This document shows positions 1 through 9,851 of a stretch of DNA of 64,000 nucleotides, piece after piece (position 1 is the stretch's first letter; every line of letters starts with the position of its first letter). Made by a program: the position numbers and the translations under genes. Below the pieces are notes generated by a model, which saw nothing but the letters and a program-made list of their open reading frames with translations, was not told where the DNA came from and ran no database searches. Source of the DNA: Solemya velum gill symbiont (GTDB lineage Bacteria; Pseudomonadota; Gammaproteobacteria; Chromatiales; Chromatiaceae); contig NZ_JRAA01000001.1 in assembly GCF_000787395.1 (NCBI RefSeq), positions 806,001-870,000 of the forward strand, given 5' to 3'.

Positions 1-2
1 AG

Positions 3-2222
3 GGAATCTTTATTCCTGAAGGCGTCGAGGTAACTATCACACGCAACTACGGTGAGACAGCTGATCACAAGGCACGCAAACTGATTACCAAGCTGATTTT
101 TGCAACCCTGTCGGTCATCGGCCTGATTGTTATTGCGCTTGGCTGGCGCGAGGCACTGATTGTCGGCGGGGCAGTTGCCATTACCCTGCTGATCACCCTG
201 TTCGCCTCATGGGCGTGGGGCTTCACCCTCAACAGGGTTTCACTCTTCGCGCTTATTTTCTCAATCGGTATTCTTGTCGATGATGCCATCGTGGTTGTAG
301 AGAATATCCACCGCCACCTGGCGATGGGAGCAGAGAACCTTCTGGAGGCTATACCCAAGGCTGTCGATGAAGTGGGTGGGCCCACCATACTGGCTACCTT
401 CACGGTAATCGCCGCACTGCTGCCAATGGCTTTTGTCAGTGGGCTCATGGGCCCCTACATGTCGCCGATTCCGATTAATGCCTCGATGGGCATGCTGATC
501 TCGTTGGCCGTCGCTTTTATTATTACGCCATGGTCTGTTAACAAGGTTCTGGGTAACAGTCATCACGCTCATGCTGTTGCCGACGAGTCACAGGAACACA
601 AGCTGACGCCCTTCTTTGCACGAATCATGTCACCTTTTCTGGATGACTCCCGCGGTCGTGCAAACCGCTGGAAACTGCTGATAGCCATCCTGCTGTTGAT
701 CGCAGCTTCTGTCTCGCTGGGCTTCTTCAAGCTCGTCGTACTGAAAATGCTGCCATTCGACAACAAGTCCGAGTTCCAGGTTGTTCTCGACATGCCGGAG
801 GGAACTGCACTTGAACAGACCACGCGCGTTCTCAGCGAAATAGGCGACTTTATCGCTACCGTACCAGAGGTAACTAACTACCAGGTCTATGCGGGTACTG
901 CGTCACCGATCGGTTTCAATGGACTGGTGCGCCAGTATTATCTCAGGGAGGGTGCCCACCTTGGTGACATCCAGGTCAACCTGGTCGACAAGAGTGAACG
1001 CGATCGTAAAAGCCACGAGATCGCCCGCTCGGTTCGCGAGCCTGTACAGGCTATCGCACGTCAATTTAACGGTAATGCGAAAATTGTCGAGGTACCACCC
1101 GGGCCACCGGTGATGTCACCATTGGTTGCCGAAATTTACGGTGTCGATTATGCCGGTCAGATCAGGACCGCCAAGGATGTACGCACTCATTTTGAGTCAA
1201 CTGCAGATATTGTCGATGTCGACGATATGATTGAGACACCGTCTGAAAAACGCATCATTATTATCGATCGCGCCAAGGCTGCTCGCCTCGGCATTGCACA
1301 GAGCAGTGTCGCGGCAGCGCTTGCCACCGTACTTGATGGTGAAGACGTGACTTATATGCACGGCGCCAACCTCAAGTACTCTGTACCTATCCGGCTCGAG
1401 TACAGCGAGGCTGACAAGGCGAATCTTGATGAGGTGATGTCGTTGAAAGTCCGCAGCCAGAGTGGCGCCCTGGTGCCCATTTCCGAGATCACCACGGTTG
1501 TCAGTGGCGCACGCGAGTTCACCATCTACCATAAGGACCTGCTGCCGGTCGTCTATGTTACCGGTGATATGGCGGGTGATTTAGACAGCCCGCTATACGG
1601 CCTGTTTGATATTGCTGGAAAAATTGATGAGCATGACGAATTTGAACAGTGGTACCTGACGCAGCCTGACAATCCCTATAACTACAGCCTCAAGTGGGAT
1701 GGGGAATGGCAGGTCACCTATGAGACTTTCCGCGACATGGGCGCTGCCTATGCTGTTGGCCTGGTTCTGATTTACCTGCTGGTGGTCGCACAGTTCCGTT
1801 CCTACCTTGTGCCACTGGTCATCATGGCGCCGATACCTCTGACCATTATCGGCATCATGCCGGGTCACGTGATAGCACAGGCACAGTTTACTGCGACCTC
1901 TATGATCGGCATGATCGCTTTGGCCGGTATCATCGTGCGCAACTCGATACTGCTGGTTGACTTTATCAATCAGCAGGTCCGGGAAGGTGAGGATTTCAGG
2001 AAAGCCGTGATTAACGCAGCTGCGGTACGTACACAACCTATCGTACTGACTGCAGTTGCAGCGATGGCAGGTGGCTTCTTTATTCTGGACGACCCGATTT
2101 TCTCTGGTCTTGCCGTGTCGCTGATCTTCGGCCTGCTGGCCTCGACCATACTCACGCTAGTGGTGATACCGGTCGTCTACTTCGCAGCGATGCAGAACAA
2201 GTTGCAGCGTCTGCGCGCCTGA
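3..2222 (+). CDS. RND-family efflux transporter permease (5' truncated)
   Basis: Inner-membrane pump of the resistance-nodulation-division superfamily, which uses the proton gradient to expel drugs, metals or lipophilic compounds through a tripartite complex. The reading frame is open from the left edge of the window, so the N-terminal part is missing; about 739 residues are visible. The proton-relay helix is recognisable as GILVDDAIVVVENIH, with the adjacent aspartates expected in TM4. A long periplasmic loop follows, then a second hydrophobic bundle (LLVVAQFRSYLVPLVIMAPIP and IALAGIIVRNSILLVDFI). The C-terminus ends in a last TM with VIPVVYF. The substrate cannot be read from the sequence; the lack of a metal-pump signature favours an AcrB/HAE1-like or uncharacterised RND clade. 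The stop lies only 3 nt from the end of the convergent ggt. Confidence 0.93.
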   Translation, partial: GIFIPEGVEVTITRNYGETADHKARKLITKLIFATLSVIGLIVIALGWREALIVGGAVAITLLITLFASWAWGFTLNRVSLFALIFSIGILVDDAIVVVENIHRHLAMGAENLLEAIPKAVDEVGGPTILATFTVIAALLPMAFVSGLMGPYMSPIPINASMGMLISLAVAFIITPWSVNKVLGNSHHAHAVADESQEHKLTPFFARIMSPFLDDSRGRANRWKLLIAILLLIAASVSLGFFKLVVLKMLPFDNKSEFQVVLDMPEGTALEQTTRVLSEIGDFIATVPEVTNYQVYAGTASPIGFNGLVRQYYLREGAHLGDIQVNLVDKSERDRKSHEIARSVREPVQAIARQFNGNAKIVEVPPGPPVMSPLVAEIYGVDYAGQIRTAKDVRTHFESTADIVDVDDMIETPSEKRIIIIDRAKAARLGIAQSSVAAALATVLDGEDVTYMHGANLKYSVPIRLEYSEADKANLDEVMSLKVRSQSGALVPISEITTVVSGAREFTIYHKDLLPVVYVTGDMAGDLDSPLYGLFDIAGKIDEHDEFEQWYLTQPDNPYNYSLKWDGEWQVTYETFRDMGAAYAVGLVLIYLLVVAQFRSYLVPLVIMAPIPLTIIGIMPGHVIAQAQFTATSMIGMIALAGIIVRNSILLVDFINQQVREGEDFRKAVINAAAVRTQPIVLTAVAAMAGGFFILDDPIFSGLAVSLIFGLLASTILTLVVIPVVYFAAMQNKLQRLRA

Positions 2223-2225
2223 TTG

Positions 2226-3929
2226 TCAGCGTACGCCGGCGATTCCGCTGACACGCGGGTCGCTGGCAGCACTGACCTCTCCTGTCAGCTTGTCCAGCGT
2301 CACCGCCTGCATATTGCCGTAGACCGGATTCTCTTCGCCATAGGAACCCATGCGCTCAGAAAATTGATGCCCCATTATGCCGAGTTCCCAGTGTGCATCC
2401 TCGCTGATCGCATCTTCTTCATAGGTAATGGAATCGGGCAGGTACTGGTGATGAAAACGTGGTTTACTGACGATGGCATGCGCATCACCACCTTTCATGA
2501 ATTCCAGTGCACCAAGTAATACCATTGTGATAATCCTGCTACCACCTGGTGTACCCAGTATCGCCAGTCGCTGATCATTTTCAACGAATGCCGGGGACAT
2601 GCTCGACAGCGGACGCTTGCCGGGAGCGATGGAATTCGCTTCAGCACCAATTAGCCCGTAGACATTGGGCGAACCGGGTAAAGCGGAAAAGTCATCCATC
2701 TCGTCATTCAGAAGTACACCGGTCCCCGCTGCCACGTAACCGGATCCGAATGGATAGTTAATGCTGAGAGTTGCAGCAACACGGTTCCCCTCTTTGTCGA
2801 GTATGGAGAAGTGTGTTGTATCACGCCCCTTTGCACTCTCGGCGGTTGCAACAGGCAGAAAATCACTGGGCGTTGCTATCTCTTCCTTGATCCACTCTTT
2901 TCTCAGCGAAGCTGCATGACTCTTGTTAATCAGCTTGCTGACAGGCACATCAACAAAATCAGAATCTCCCAGGTACTCGGCCCGGTCACGGTAGGCCAGG
3001 CGCATCGCTTCGACAATCAAATGTGTGCGCATAACCTCATCCAGACTGTCGAGGTCATACGGCTCCAGAATATTGAACATGGTTGCCAGTGCCACTCCCC
3101 CGGATGAAGGAGGCGCTACAGTGGTCACTTTCCAGCCCCTGTAATCAAAACTGATCGGCTCCCGTTCAATAACCCTATAGTTTGAGAGATCCTGCAGGCG
3201 CCAGATGCCACCATTGCGGCGTACCTCTCTGACCAGCGCAGTGGCAATCCTGCCACCATAAAATCCCGCCCTGCCCTGCTCCGCCAGCGCACCAAGCGTC
3301 TGTGCCAAATCGCGCTGTATAACCAGGTGACCAAGTGGTGGAACCTCTTTGTTATGCAGGAAAATTCTTGCGCTCTCACTATCGCGCGTCAACAGTTTGA
3401 GACGCATCGATGCCATGCGTTGATAGTGAGCATCAACCTCAAAGCCTGCTTTCGCAAAAGCGATTGCAGGAGCTAGCGTCTGCTTCAGCGGTAACTTTCC
3501 ATACTCCTGTGCGAGCTTCGCAAGGGCCGCAGGGATACCAGGAATTCCAGCCGACAGCGGTCCCTCCAGCGAGTCAGATGTCGGCTTGCCATCTTCACCC
3601 AGATACATGTCACGTGTTGCTTCGAGTGGCGCTGTCTCACGCGCGTCCAGCATCACCTGACGATCATCACTCGCCCTGTGCAAGAGGTAAAAACCCCCCC
3701 GCCAAGTCCGGATGAGTAGGGTTCGACAACCGCCAGTACCGCAGTCACGGCCACTGCTGCATCAAAGGCATTGCCGCCATCACGAAGAATCTGCAGGCCC
3801 GTGGCAGTTGCATAGGGATGAGCCGAAGCGACAGCCACCGAGTTAACAATAACGGGGGGGTGCAACAGGCTCTTTAGCAGAGATGCCACTGCTTACGAGA
3901 AGAACACACAACGATACAAGCAAACGCAT
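2226..3929 (-). pseudogene. ggt: gamma-glutamyltransferase with two compensating frameshifts
   Basis: Periplasmic gamma-glutamyltranspeptidase, which cleaves glutathione and transfers the gamma-glutamyl group; the precursor cuts itself before a conserved threonine. Evidence: the N-terminal block [20 protein letters not shown], the self-cleavage site DTTHFS, and a small-subunit tail with PLSSMSPAFV and GTPGGSRI. The start is ATG at 3929, which overlaps the dacB stop as TAATG and encodes a signal peptide ([18 protein letters not shown]). Reading is broken twice: a G7 run on the plus strand (3854-3860) must lose one base, and a C7 run (3694-3700) must gain one, to restore the family sequence GLGGGGFYLLH. 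The first and last segments share a frame, so the two shifts cancel. Corrected length is about 567 residues, normal for the family. Homopolymer sequencing error is the likeliest cause; a true decayed gene is the alternative. Confidence 0.88.
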
Positions 3930-5149
3930 TAGCAATCCTTTCCACACAGCGCTGTGGGAAGACGATGACGAGTAGAGAGCGCCTCGGCGACGCGTACCCT
4001 GAAGTAATAATCTGACGGCTGGTTGATCAACAGGCTGAATGGCTGCCAGCTTCCATCGCGCTTGAGAAAGCCCGCATAACAGCTAATGCCACGCAATGTA
4101 CCTGTTTTTGCCAACACCTTGCCTTTATGGTTCGGAAGCAGTTCACGATAAGGCTTAAACTCCTTGACCACTTCCAGCAACTGCCTGGCACTGAGGTGAT
4201 TTTCACGTGATAGTCCAGCCCCTTCAACCACCTTGAACTCCTTCCATTTAAACCGCTTCCTGATCCATTTTTGCATCCGTTGCTGGGCTTTGTTCATATC
4301 CAGCGGACCCTTGTCACCAGCCATCAGCAGGAAGAGTGAATTGGCAATGAAGTTGCTCGAATGCTCCATCATTGCAGCCACCACCGTACTCAGGGTGCGG
4401 CTGTTTTTGTGAGTATAGATCGGTTTGAGTCCATGCGGAACCTGTCCGGCAGAGAGTCTGTTTTTAACAGCAACTCCAGCGAGACGTAACTTGGCTGCCA
4501 GTAATTCTGCGAAATAGCGCGGCCCGTTCTCCTCGCTGATGAGATTGACGCGTCCGCGACTCTTCTTTTTTGCATATCGCCTGGCAATTTTTTTGCCAAG
4601 CGCCGTCATGGGTGTTTGCGGCTCTGCCGAAATGATTTTATTTGCTGATTTCTTGTAGCTTACGGTATTGAAATTGGCCGCGAGTGAAGAGATCGGTGCA
4701 TCGTAGGGATTATCGCTGCTTGAGCGCCCACCAATCTTCAGGTCACTATCGAAAAGCGTTGCATCGGTACTGATGCCATCAAGCTTGTGAACGCCCTGTT
4801 CCTGCAATGCTGTAACAATCAGATCGAGCTCTTCGGAAACCAGGAAGGGATCACCGCCACCCCGAACCCAGAGGATATTATCCTGAAGATAAAAACGGGT
4901 TTCGAAACGATGCTCTTCACCCCAGTGCTCAAGTGCAGCAAGCCCTGTCAGAAGTTTCAGTGTCGAGGCTGGAATCATCTGGCGACCGGCCAGTTTGCTG
5001 GCAACTGTTTTACCATTCTCTTCGAGCAACAGGCTCGCATTCGGCATGGCCGCAAGTCTGACCAGCGGATCCTTCTGGGCAGCCTGTAGTGGCTGACATA
5101 ACAAGAGCAGCAAGAAAGGAAGGAGAAGGCGTGAAAAAAGAGACAACAT
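3929..5149 (-). CDS. dacB: D-alanyl-D-alanine carboxypeptidase/endopeptidase (PBP4)
   Basis: Penicillin-binding protein 4 class enzyme (peptidase family S13), a periplasmic DD-carboxypeptidase and endopeptidase that trims peptidoglycan cross-links. The 406-residue product begins with a hydrophobic signal peptide ending near LQAA. All three active-site boxes are visible: SxxK as ASTLKLLTG (Ser62, Lys65), SxN as HSSNFIANS, and KTG as LAKTGTLRGIS. The start ATG overlaps the ubiA stop (TGATG), and its stop overlaps the ggt start (TAATG), so the four-gene set ubiC-ubiA-dacB-ggt appears translationally coupled. The association of a peptidoglycan peptidase with glutamyl-peptide turnover is plausible but is an inference from position. 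Confidence 0.95.
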   Translation of the reverse strand: MLSLFSRLLLPFLLLLLCQPLQAAQKDPLVRLAAMPNASLLLEENGKTVASKLAGRQMIPASTLKLLTGLAALEHWGEEHRFETRFYLQDNILWVRGGGDPFLVSEELDLIVTALQEQGVHKLDGISTDATLFDSDLKIGGRSSSDNPYDAPISSLAANFNTVSYKKSANKIISAEPQTPMTALGKKIARRYAKKKSRGRVNLISEENGPRYFAELLAAKLRLAGVAVKNRLSAGQVPHGLKPIYTHKNSRTLSTVVAAMMEHSSNFIANSLFLLMAGDKGPLDMNKAQQRMQKWIRKRFKWKEFKVVEGAGLSRENHLSARQLLEVVKEFKPYRELLPNHKGKVLAKTGTLRGISCYAGFLKRDGSWQPFSLLINQPSDYYFRVRVAEALSTRHRLPTALCGKDC

Positions 5150-6021
5150 CAGGAGCCTGCGAGATAGTCCAGAAACAGGCCGGCAAAGACAATCGCACCG
5201 AACCAGTTGTTATTCAGGAATGCCTGGAAACAGGCTTTTGGCTCGCGCTCACGTATCAGCCACTGTTGATAGATAAACAGGGCTGTCGCCACCGAGATAC
5301 CGGCAACATAAAATGCATCTCGCCCGGTAATGAGGCCGACCCACATCAGCAGAATAATCATCAGCCCCTGTAGCACGCCGATAATCAGGCGATCGTACTC
5401 GCCAAAAAGGATTGCACTCGACTTGAGGCCGATCTTTAGATCATCTTCACGATCTGCCATCGCATACATGGTGTCGTAGATCAGCGCCCACAAAACAGTA
5501 GCCAGGAAGAGCAGCCAGGCCGCCAGCGGGATCTCCTCTCGCAAGGCCATGTAGGCCATCGGAATCGCCCAGCCAAATGCGATGCCAAGCACCAGTTGCG
5601 GGAGGTTGGTGTAACGCTTCATGAAAGGGTAAACAGCTGCTGTTACAACTGCGGCAAAGGAGAGCAGAATGGTTCCGGCATTGAGAAACAGCACCAGGAA
5701 GAAAGCAGCCAGGGAAAGGACCGCAAAGACCTTTAGCGCCTCGTTTGGCGTGATTTTACCTGCCGCCAATGGCCGCTGTTTTGTGCGCTCCACATGGCCG
5801 TCGAAATCACGATCGGCATAGTCGTTGATTGCGCAGCCGGCCGAGCGCATCAGGACAGTTCCAGCAACAAAAATCAGAACAACGAACCAGTGTGGTGAAC
5901 CCTCGCCTGCAAACCACAGTGCCCACAGTGCAGGCCACAGCAACAGCAAAATACCGATTGGCCGGTTAATCCTGATCAGTTCGCCATACAGGATCAGCTT
6001 GTTGCGGATTTCGGGGTTCAT
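5149..6021 (-). CDS. ubiA: 4-hydroxybenzoate octaprenyltransferase
   Basis: Integral membrane prenyltransferase that attaches the polyprenyl tail to 4-hydroxybenzoate, the second committed step of ubiquinone synthesis. The 290-residue protein is a multi-TM UbiA-fold protein. It shows both magnesium/diphosphate-binding aspartate motifs: NDYADRDFD around residues 66-74, and YDTMYAMADREDD further on, followed by the family sequence IGLKSSAILFG. The stop overlaps the dacB start and the start overlaps the end of ubiC, which makes the 4-hydroxybenzoate used here. That ubiC-ubiA pairing is the classical arrangement and fixes the assignment against other UbiA-family members such as heme O synthase. 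Confidence 0.97.
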   Translation of the reverse strand: MNPEIRNKLILYGELIRINRPIGILLLLWPALWALWFAGEGSPHWFVVLIFVAGTVLMRSAGCAINDYADRDFDGHVERTKQRPLAAGKITPNEALKVFAVLSLAAFFLVLFLNAGTILLSFAAVVTAAVYPFMKRYTNLPQLVLGIAFGWAIPMAYMALREEIPLAAWLLFLATVLWALIYDTMYAMADREDDLKIGLKSSAILFGEYDRLIIGVLQGLMIILLMWVGLITGRDAFYVAGISVATALFIYQQWLIREREPKACFQAFLNNNWFGAIVFAGLFLDYLAGS

Positions 6022-6572
6022 GCCTTTTCACTCACGATCGTGGGAAGAAATATTTCATGTACCAACAGGGGCTGACCCGCATAACGGAAACGCGTTCTGC
6101 GCCCCCAGAGTATATCGGCCGGTTCAGCAAGCGCCTGGTTTGCGCGCCGGAACAGACGATTGTTATTACGCAACTCGGCCACCTCGAATAGCTCCCTTTG
6201 TGTCGATCTGTCATTAAAAAGGACCGCGCCGAGTGGACGATTCCCCAGCACAGTTAACCCACGAACCCGTCCCTTCATGCTACTGACGGGAATCACAGTC
6301 CTGGCAAACACCAGCGGCGTTGAATCACACCACAGCTCTACCTCGCGTACAAGTCCACGTTCACCCATCGCCATCATTAATACCTGGCGTTCGGATTCAA
6401 GCGGCCGTGTCCACTCCTGGTTCAACAGGCGCACATGAAAACGTCCACTGCAATAATCTGTCAGTCGCTGTGTCAGTGAGTCCGGATCGCTCAGCCATGC
6501 CTCGACATTCCCCGGCACTGATCTCAGGTGCAGACGCCTCATTGGCATCCACACTGCTTCACGTTTGCTCAT
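6018..6572 (-). CDS. ubiC: chorismate pyruvate-lyase
   Basis: Converts chorismate to 4-hydroxybenzoate and pyruvate, the first step of ubiquinone synthesis. At 184 residues it has the usual family length. Family features include the central block with MAMGERGLVREVELWC and FARTVIP, and the conserved LGNRPLGAVLF segment near the C-terminus; a glutamate near the end (VHEIFLP) fits the product-binding region. It is the first gene of a coupled minus-strand unit, its stop overlapping the ubiA start by 4 nt. The 136 bp upstream are shared with a divergent gene beginning at 6709, so promoters for both directions should lie there. Confidence 0.93.
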   Translation of the reverse strand: MSKREAVWMPMRRLHLRSVPGNVEAWLSDPDSLTQRLTDYCSGRFHVRLLNQEWTRPLESERQVLMMAMGERGLVREVELWCDSTPLVFARTVIPVSSMKGRVRGLTVLGNRPLGAVLFNDRSTQRELFEVAELRNNNRLFRRANQALAEPADILWGRRTRFRYAGQPLLVHEIFLPTIVSEKA

Positions 6573-6666
6573 TTATCAAACAGCCCGGGCAGTCATCGCT
6601 ATATTCATGCGTACATCTTATCGCACTACGGCAATAGCAGACAGTGAAAGCAACCAGTGCACATCA

Positions 6667-6675
6667 TGGTAAAAT
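6667..6675 (+). promoter_or_regulatory. putative extended -10 promoter for the gene at 6709
   Basis: The sequence TGGTAAAAT matches an extended -10 element (TG, one base, then TAAAAT) and lies about 33 nt before the start codon at 6709. No good -35 hexamer is visible, which is tolerated for extended -10 promoters. A GAAGG ribosome binding site sits about 11 nt before the ATG. Confidence 0.4.
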
Positions 6676-6708
6676 CACACCAGAATTTTAATTTGAAGGC
6701 TGAAAAAC

Positions 6709-7479
6709 ATGTTTAACCTGCTGAGACTGCTGCTCCTCGCCATAATTGCTCTTGCTGTCGTGATTTACCTGCGCCCTGACCTGCTTGAACAGGTCGGCAT
6801 CCAACTCCCGCAACAGCAATCGACTCCGCAGCCCACTGCACCACCTGTTGCTGAAACCGAACAGGCACCAGCTCCTGCTCCAGCACCTGTTGAACCCCCT
6901 GCTCCCGCGGTTCAGGCCACAGTGACAGAAACACCGCGTGAATCTATTCCACAGGAACAACCTCAGGAGAGCGAGCCAGTCGCACCTGCCGAACCGGCTG
7001 CTTCCCAGGCAAGTGACGCAACTGCTGTTGCCGCACCGGACACCATCGAGCAAGAAGCAAGCCAGGCAGCTGATTCCGCTGTAGAAGCCACCCTGGAGCC
7101 AAATGCAATGACTGAAGTTCCTGCAAATGAAGTAATCCCACAGCAAGTACCTGCTGAGGCAACTGCTCCAGTCACGGAACCCATGACTGAGGCGGCTGAA
7201 CCTGTTGTTCCGGTTTCTGAAACTGCAATCGAACAAGTGGCTGCTCCAACAGAATTTACTACGGAACCAGCCGTACAGGATGCTGTTACCGAGACCCTGA
7301 CTACGGAGGTTCAGGCCACAGAAACCCGGACCACTGACACCCCGGCTGCTGAGGTCCAGGCTACTGAGCCAGAGCCTGCCACGGAAGAGCTGAAAGAAAA
7401 AGCGATGGAACAGCTGCTTGAGTCATTCGGCAGCGAGCCTGAAAAGCCAGCCATGCAATTCAGACCACTCGAAGAGTGA
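6709..7479 (+). CDS. membrane-anchored Ala/Pro/Glu/Thr-rich protein of unknown function
   Basis: Family not recognised. The 256-residue product starts with one hydrophobic segment (LLRLLLLAIIALAVVIYL), probably a single N-terminal transmembrane anchor. About 190 residues of low complexity follow, dominated by Ala, Pro, Glu, Thr and Val, with Pro-Ala alternation near residues 45-70 and loosely repeating TEVQATE-type units near 195-225. It ends with a short charged, helix-like tail containing KEKAMEQLLESFG. The composition suggests an extended, disordered acidic periplasmic or cytoplasmic linker, as in TonB-, FtsN- or ZipA-like spacers, but no globular domain is seen. It converges on spoT with 15 nt between the stops. 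A ribosome binding site and in-frame coding across the repeats support a real gene. Confidence 0.75.
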   Translation: MFNLLRLLLLAIIALAVVIYLRPDLLEQVGIQLPQQQSTPQPTAPPVAETEQAPAPAPAPVEPPAPAVQATVTETPRESIPQEQPQESEPVAPAEPAASQASDATAVAAPDTIEQEASQAADSAVEATLEPNAMTEVPANEVIPQQVPAEATAPVTEPMTEAAEPVVPVSETAIEQVAAPTEFTTEPAVQDAVTETLTTEVQATETRTTDTPAAEVQATEPEPATEELKEKAMEQLLESFGSEPEKPAMQFRPLEE

Positions 7480-7494
7480 ACCCTTTGGCCCGGG

Positions 7495-9702
7495 CTAGCC
7501 GATCATACGCGTCAACCTGTTGACGACAGGAACATGTCGCAGGTTTTTCATCAGGCGCGAAAGGTGGCGCCTGTCGTGAACACTGAGAGTAACGATCAGT
7601 ACCGAGATGCGTCCATCATAGTCATCGGTACGGATTGATTCTATATTTGATCCCGCATCGGCAATTGCCGATGCGACGGTCGCCAATACTCCGGGCTGGT
7701 TGCTCGCCTCGACGCGCAGCACGACTGGAAAACTACCCGTGATACTGGATTCCCACGCGACATCAACCCAGTTTTCCGGGTACTTGCGCATATCCGAAAT
7801 ATTCGGGCATGTCGCATGATGAACAACGATGCCACGCCCGGGGTGAAAAGTACCGATGATCGGATCTCCCGGAATCGGATGGCAACAACGTGCATAACTG
7901 ACCACCATACCCTCAGTGCCACGTATATTGACGCGCTGTGCTGCCAAAGGCTGCGCCTCACCACCTGATCCGGCATCACCCTCTTCTACGACGCCATCAG
8001 CGAGGCGTTTTGCCACCAGGCGTGCCGGGCGATTGCCCAGCCCCACGTCAGCGAGGAGATCATCAAACTCGCTATAGCCGAGCTCTTCGCGTATCTCCTC
8101 TATTGCCTGTTGTCCGTACTTTTCCAGGGTCCCTCCATAGAGCTGCAGCTCGGCAGCAAGCAGTTGCGCACCAAGTTGTACGGCATCCTGACGCTGCAGG
8201 TTTTTCAGGTAGCTGCGAATCGAGGCACGCGCCTTGGAAGTCACTGCGAAATCAAGCCAGCGCGGGTTGGGTCGACTCTTTTCCGCAGTATGGATCTCGA
8301 TGGTCTCACCATTATGCAGGCGGGTCTTTAACGGCACCATGCGCTGATCGATACGCGCTGCGACACAGTGGTTTCCGACTTGCGAATGTACTGCGTAGGC
8401 AAAATCGATTATCGTCGACCCTTTAGGCAGCACGATAATCTTGCCCTTTGGAGTGAATACGTACACCTCGCCCGGGAACAGGTCGAGCTTGACGTTTTCG
8501 AGGAACTCCATCGGATTCGCCGAATCTTTCTGCACATCGAGCAGGTTTTTCAGCCAGTCAATACTGTTGCGTGCGGTACTGCTACCCGCTTCACCACTCT
8601 TGTAATTCCAGTGTGCAGCAACCCCGCTCTCTGCGACCTGGTCCATTGCCTGGGTGCGAATCTGCACCTCGATCGGGCCACCGTGCGGACCAACCAGCAC
8701 TGTGTGCAAAGCCTGGTAGCCACTCGCCTTGGGTATTGCAATATAGTCCTTGAAGCGCCCCGGTCTCGGTGCATAGACATGGTGTACGCTGCCAAGTGCC
8801 CGGTAGCAGGCATCGACGTCATCAACAATAATGCGGAAACCGACCACGTCGGCAATCTCGGAAAAGGGAACCTTGCGATCACGCATTTTCCTGTAGACAC
8901 TGAAAAGATGTTTCTCGCGATAGACCACATCGGCATGAATCTTCTCACGCATCAGCTGGCCACGTATCGCGGCAAGCGTACCGCTGGTTAACTCCTTGTG
9001 GAAACCATGGTGCTTGACAACCGCCTCCCTCAGGATGCGATATCGCATCGGCCAGTGTGCCTGGAATGCCAAATCCTCAAGCTCATGGCGCAGGCGGCTA
9101 ATGCCGAGACGCTGTGCAATCGGCGCATATATTTCCAGCGTTTCACTGGCGATACGCCGTGCCTTTTCGGGACGCATCACTCCCAGTGTGCGCATGTTAT
9201 GCAGTCGGTCGGCCAACTTGATCAGAATGACCCGAATATCCTTGGTCATCGCGAGAATCATCTTCTGAAAACTCGCTGCCTGGGCCTCTTCGCGCGAACT
9301 GAAATCGAGTGATGTCAGCTTGGTCACACCATCGACCAGTTCTGCCACCTCTTCATCAAACTGCTCATGGAGCTGTGATTTTGCAGTCGGCGTATCCTCT
9401 ATAACATCATGCAACATGGCCGCCATAATGCACTTGTGGTCCATGCGCATGGTCGCAAGGATATGTGAGACTGCAATCGGGTGATAGATATATGGCTCAC
9501 CGGAAAGGCGCTTCTGGTTGATGTGTGCATCTGCGCCAAACAGGTAGGCGCGGTAGATTTCACTCACCTGTTTTTGCGGGAGATATGTCTCAAGATAAGA
9601 GGTCAGATCACTGATCAGAAAGCGCAGGTCCGGCTGCCTTTTCTCATTGTGGAGAGGCATATCGAGCTGGGTATCCCCGATCGAAGGCTTGGGCTCACTC
9701 AA
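7495..9702 (-). CDS. spoT: bifunctional (p)ppGpp synthetase/hydrolase
   Basis: Makes and degrades the stringent-response alarmone (p)ppGpp. About 735 residues in the standard order: an HD hydrolase domain with MAAMLHDVIEDT (intact His-Asp pair), a synthetase domain with GRFKDYIAIPKASGYQALHT, a TGS domain starting near VYVFTPKGKIIVLPKGST, and a C-terminal ACT domain (VEASNQPGVLATVASAI). The RFKD form of the synthetase motif is the bifunctional (RXKD) type rather than the RelA-only (EXDD) type. The longest start is TTG at 9702; an internal ATG at 9660 is also possible, and neither has a good ribosome binding site. A terminator separates it from rpoZ, so it probably has its own promoter in 9703-9868. 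Confidence 0.96.
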   Translation of the reverse strand: MSEPKPSIGDTQLDMPLHNEKRQPDLRFLISDLTSYLETYLPQKQVSEIYRAYLFGADAHINQKRLSGEPYIYHPIAVSHILATMRMDHKCIMAAMLHDVIEDTPTAKSQLHEQFDEEVAELVDGVTKLTSLDFSSREEAQAASFQKMILAMTKDIRVILIKLADRLHNMRTLGVMRPEKARRIASETLEIYAPIAQRLGISRLRHELEDLAFQAHWPMRYRILREAVVKHHGFHKELTSGTLAAIRGQLMREKIHADVVYREKHLFSVYRKMRDRKVPFSEIADVVGFRIIVDDVDACYRALGSVHHVYAPRPGRFKDYIAIPKASGYQALHTVLVGPHGGPIEVQIRTQAMDQVAESGVAAHWNYKSGEAGSSTARNSIDWLKNLLDVQKDSANPMEFLENVKLDLFPGEVYVFTPKGKIIVLPKGSTIIDFAYAVHSQVGNHCVAARIDQRMVPLKTRLHNGETIEIHTAEKSRPNPRWLDFAVTSKARASIRSYLKNLQRQDAVQLGAQLLAAELQLYGGTLEKYGQQAIEEIREELGYSEFDDLLADVGLGNRPARLVAKRLADGVVEEGDAGSGGEAQPLAAQRVNIRGTEGMVVSYARCCHPIPGDPIIGTFHPGRGIVVHHATCPNISDMRKYPENWVDVAWESSITGSFPVVLRVEASNQPGVLATVASAIADAGSNIESIRTDDYDGRISVLIVTLSVHDRRHLSRLMKNLRHVPVVNRLTRMIG

Positions 9703-9851
9703 TTGAAGCTGCCACTATGGAGTCTCGATGATCATCTATAAAGAATAACACCAGATTGCTGTTAAACAACAGCAGGTTGTGGAATGAAATACTTAAACCA
9801 GTAATATTCATCCCACTCGCCGCTCCATGACATCTGCATCATCACCAGGTA

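Noticed and set aside
6688-7236. Minus-strand frame rich in Cys, Arg and Ser opposite the gene at 6709
   Set aside because: Its composition follows from the antisense of Glu/Pro/Ala codons; no start signals are visible.
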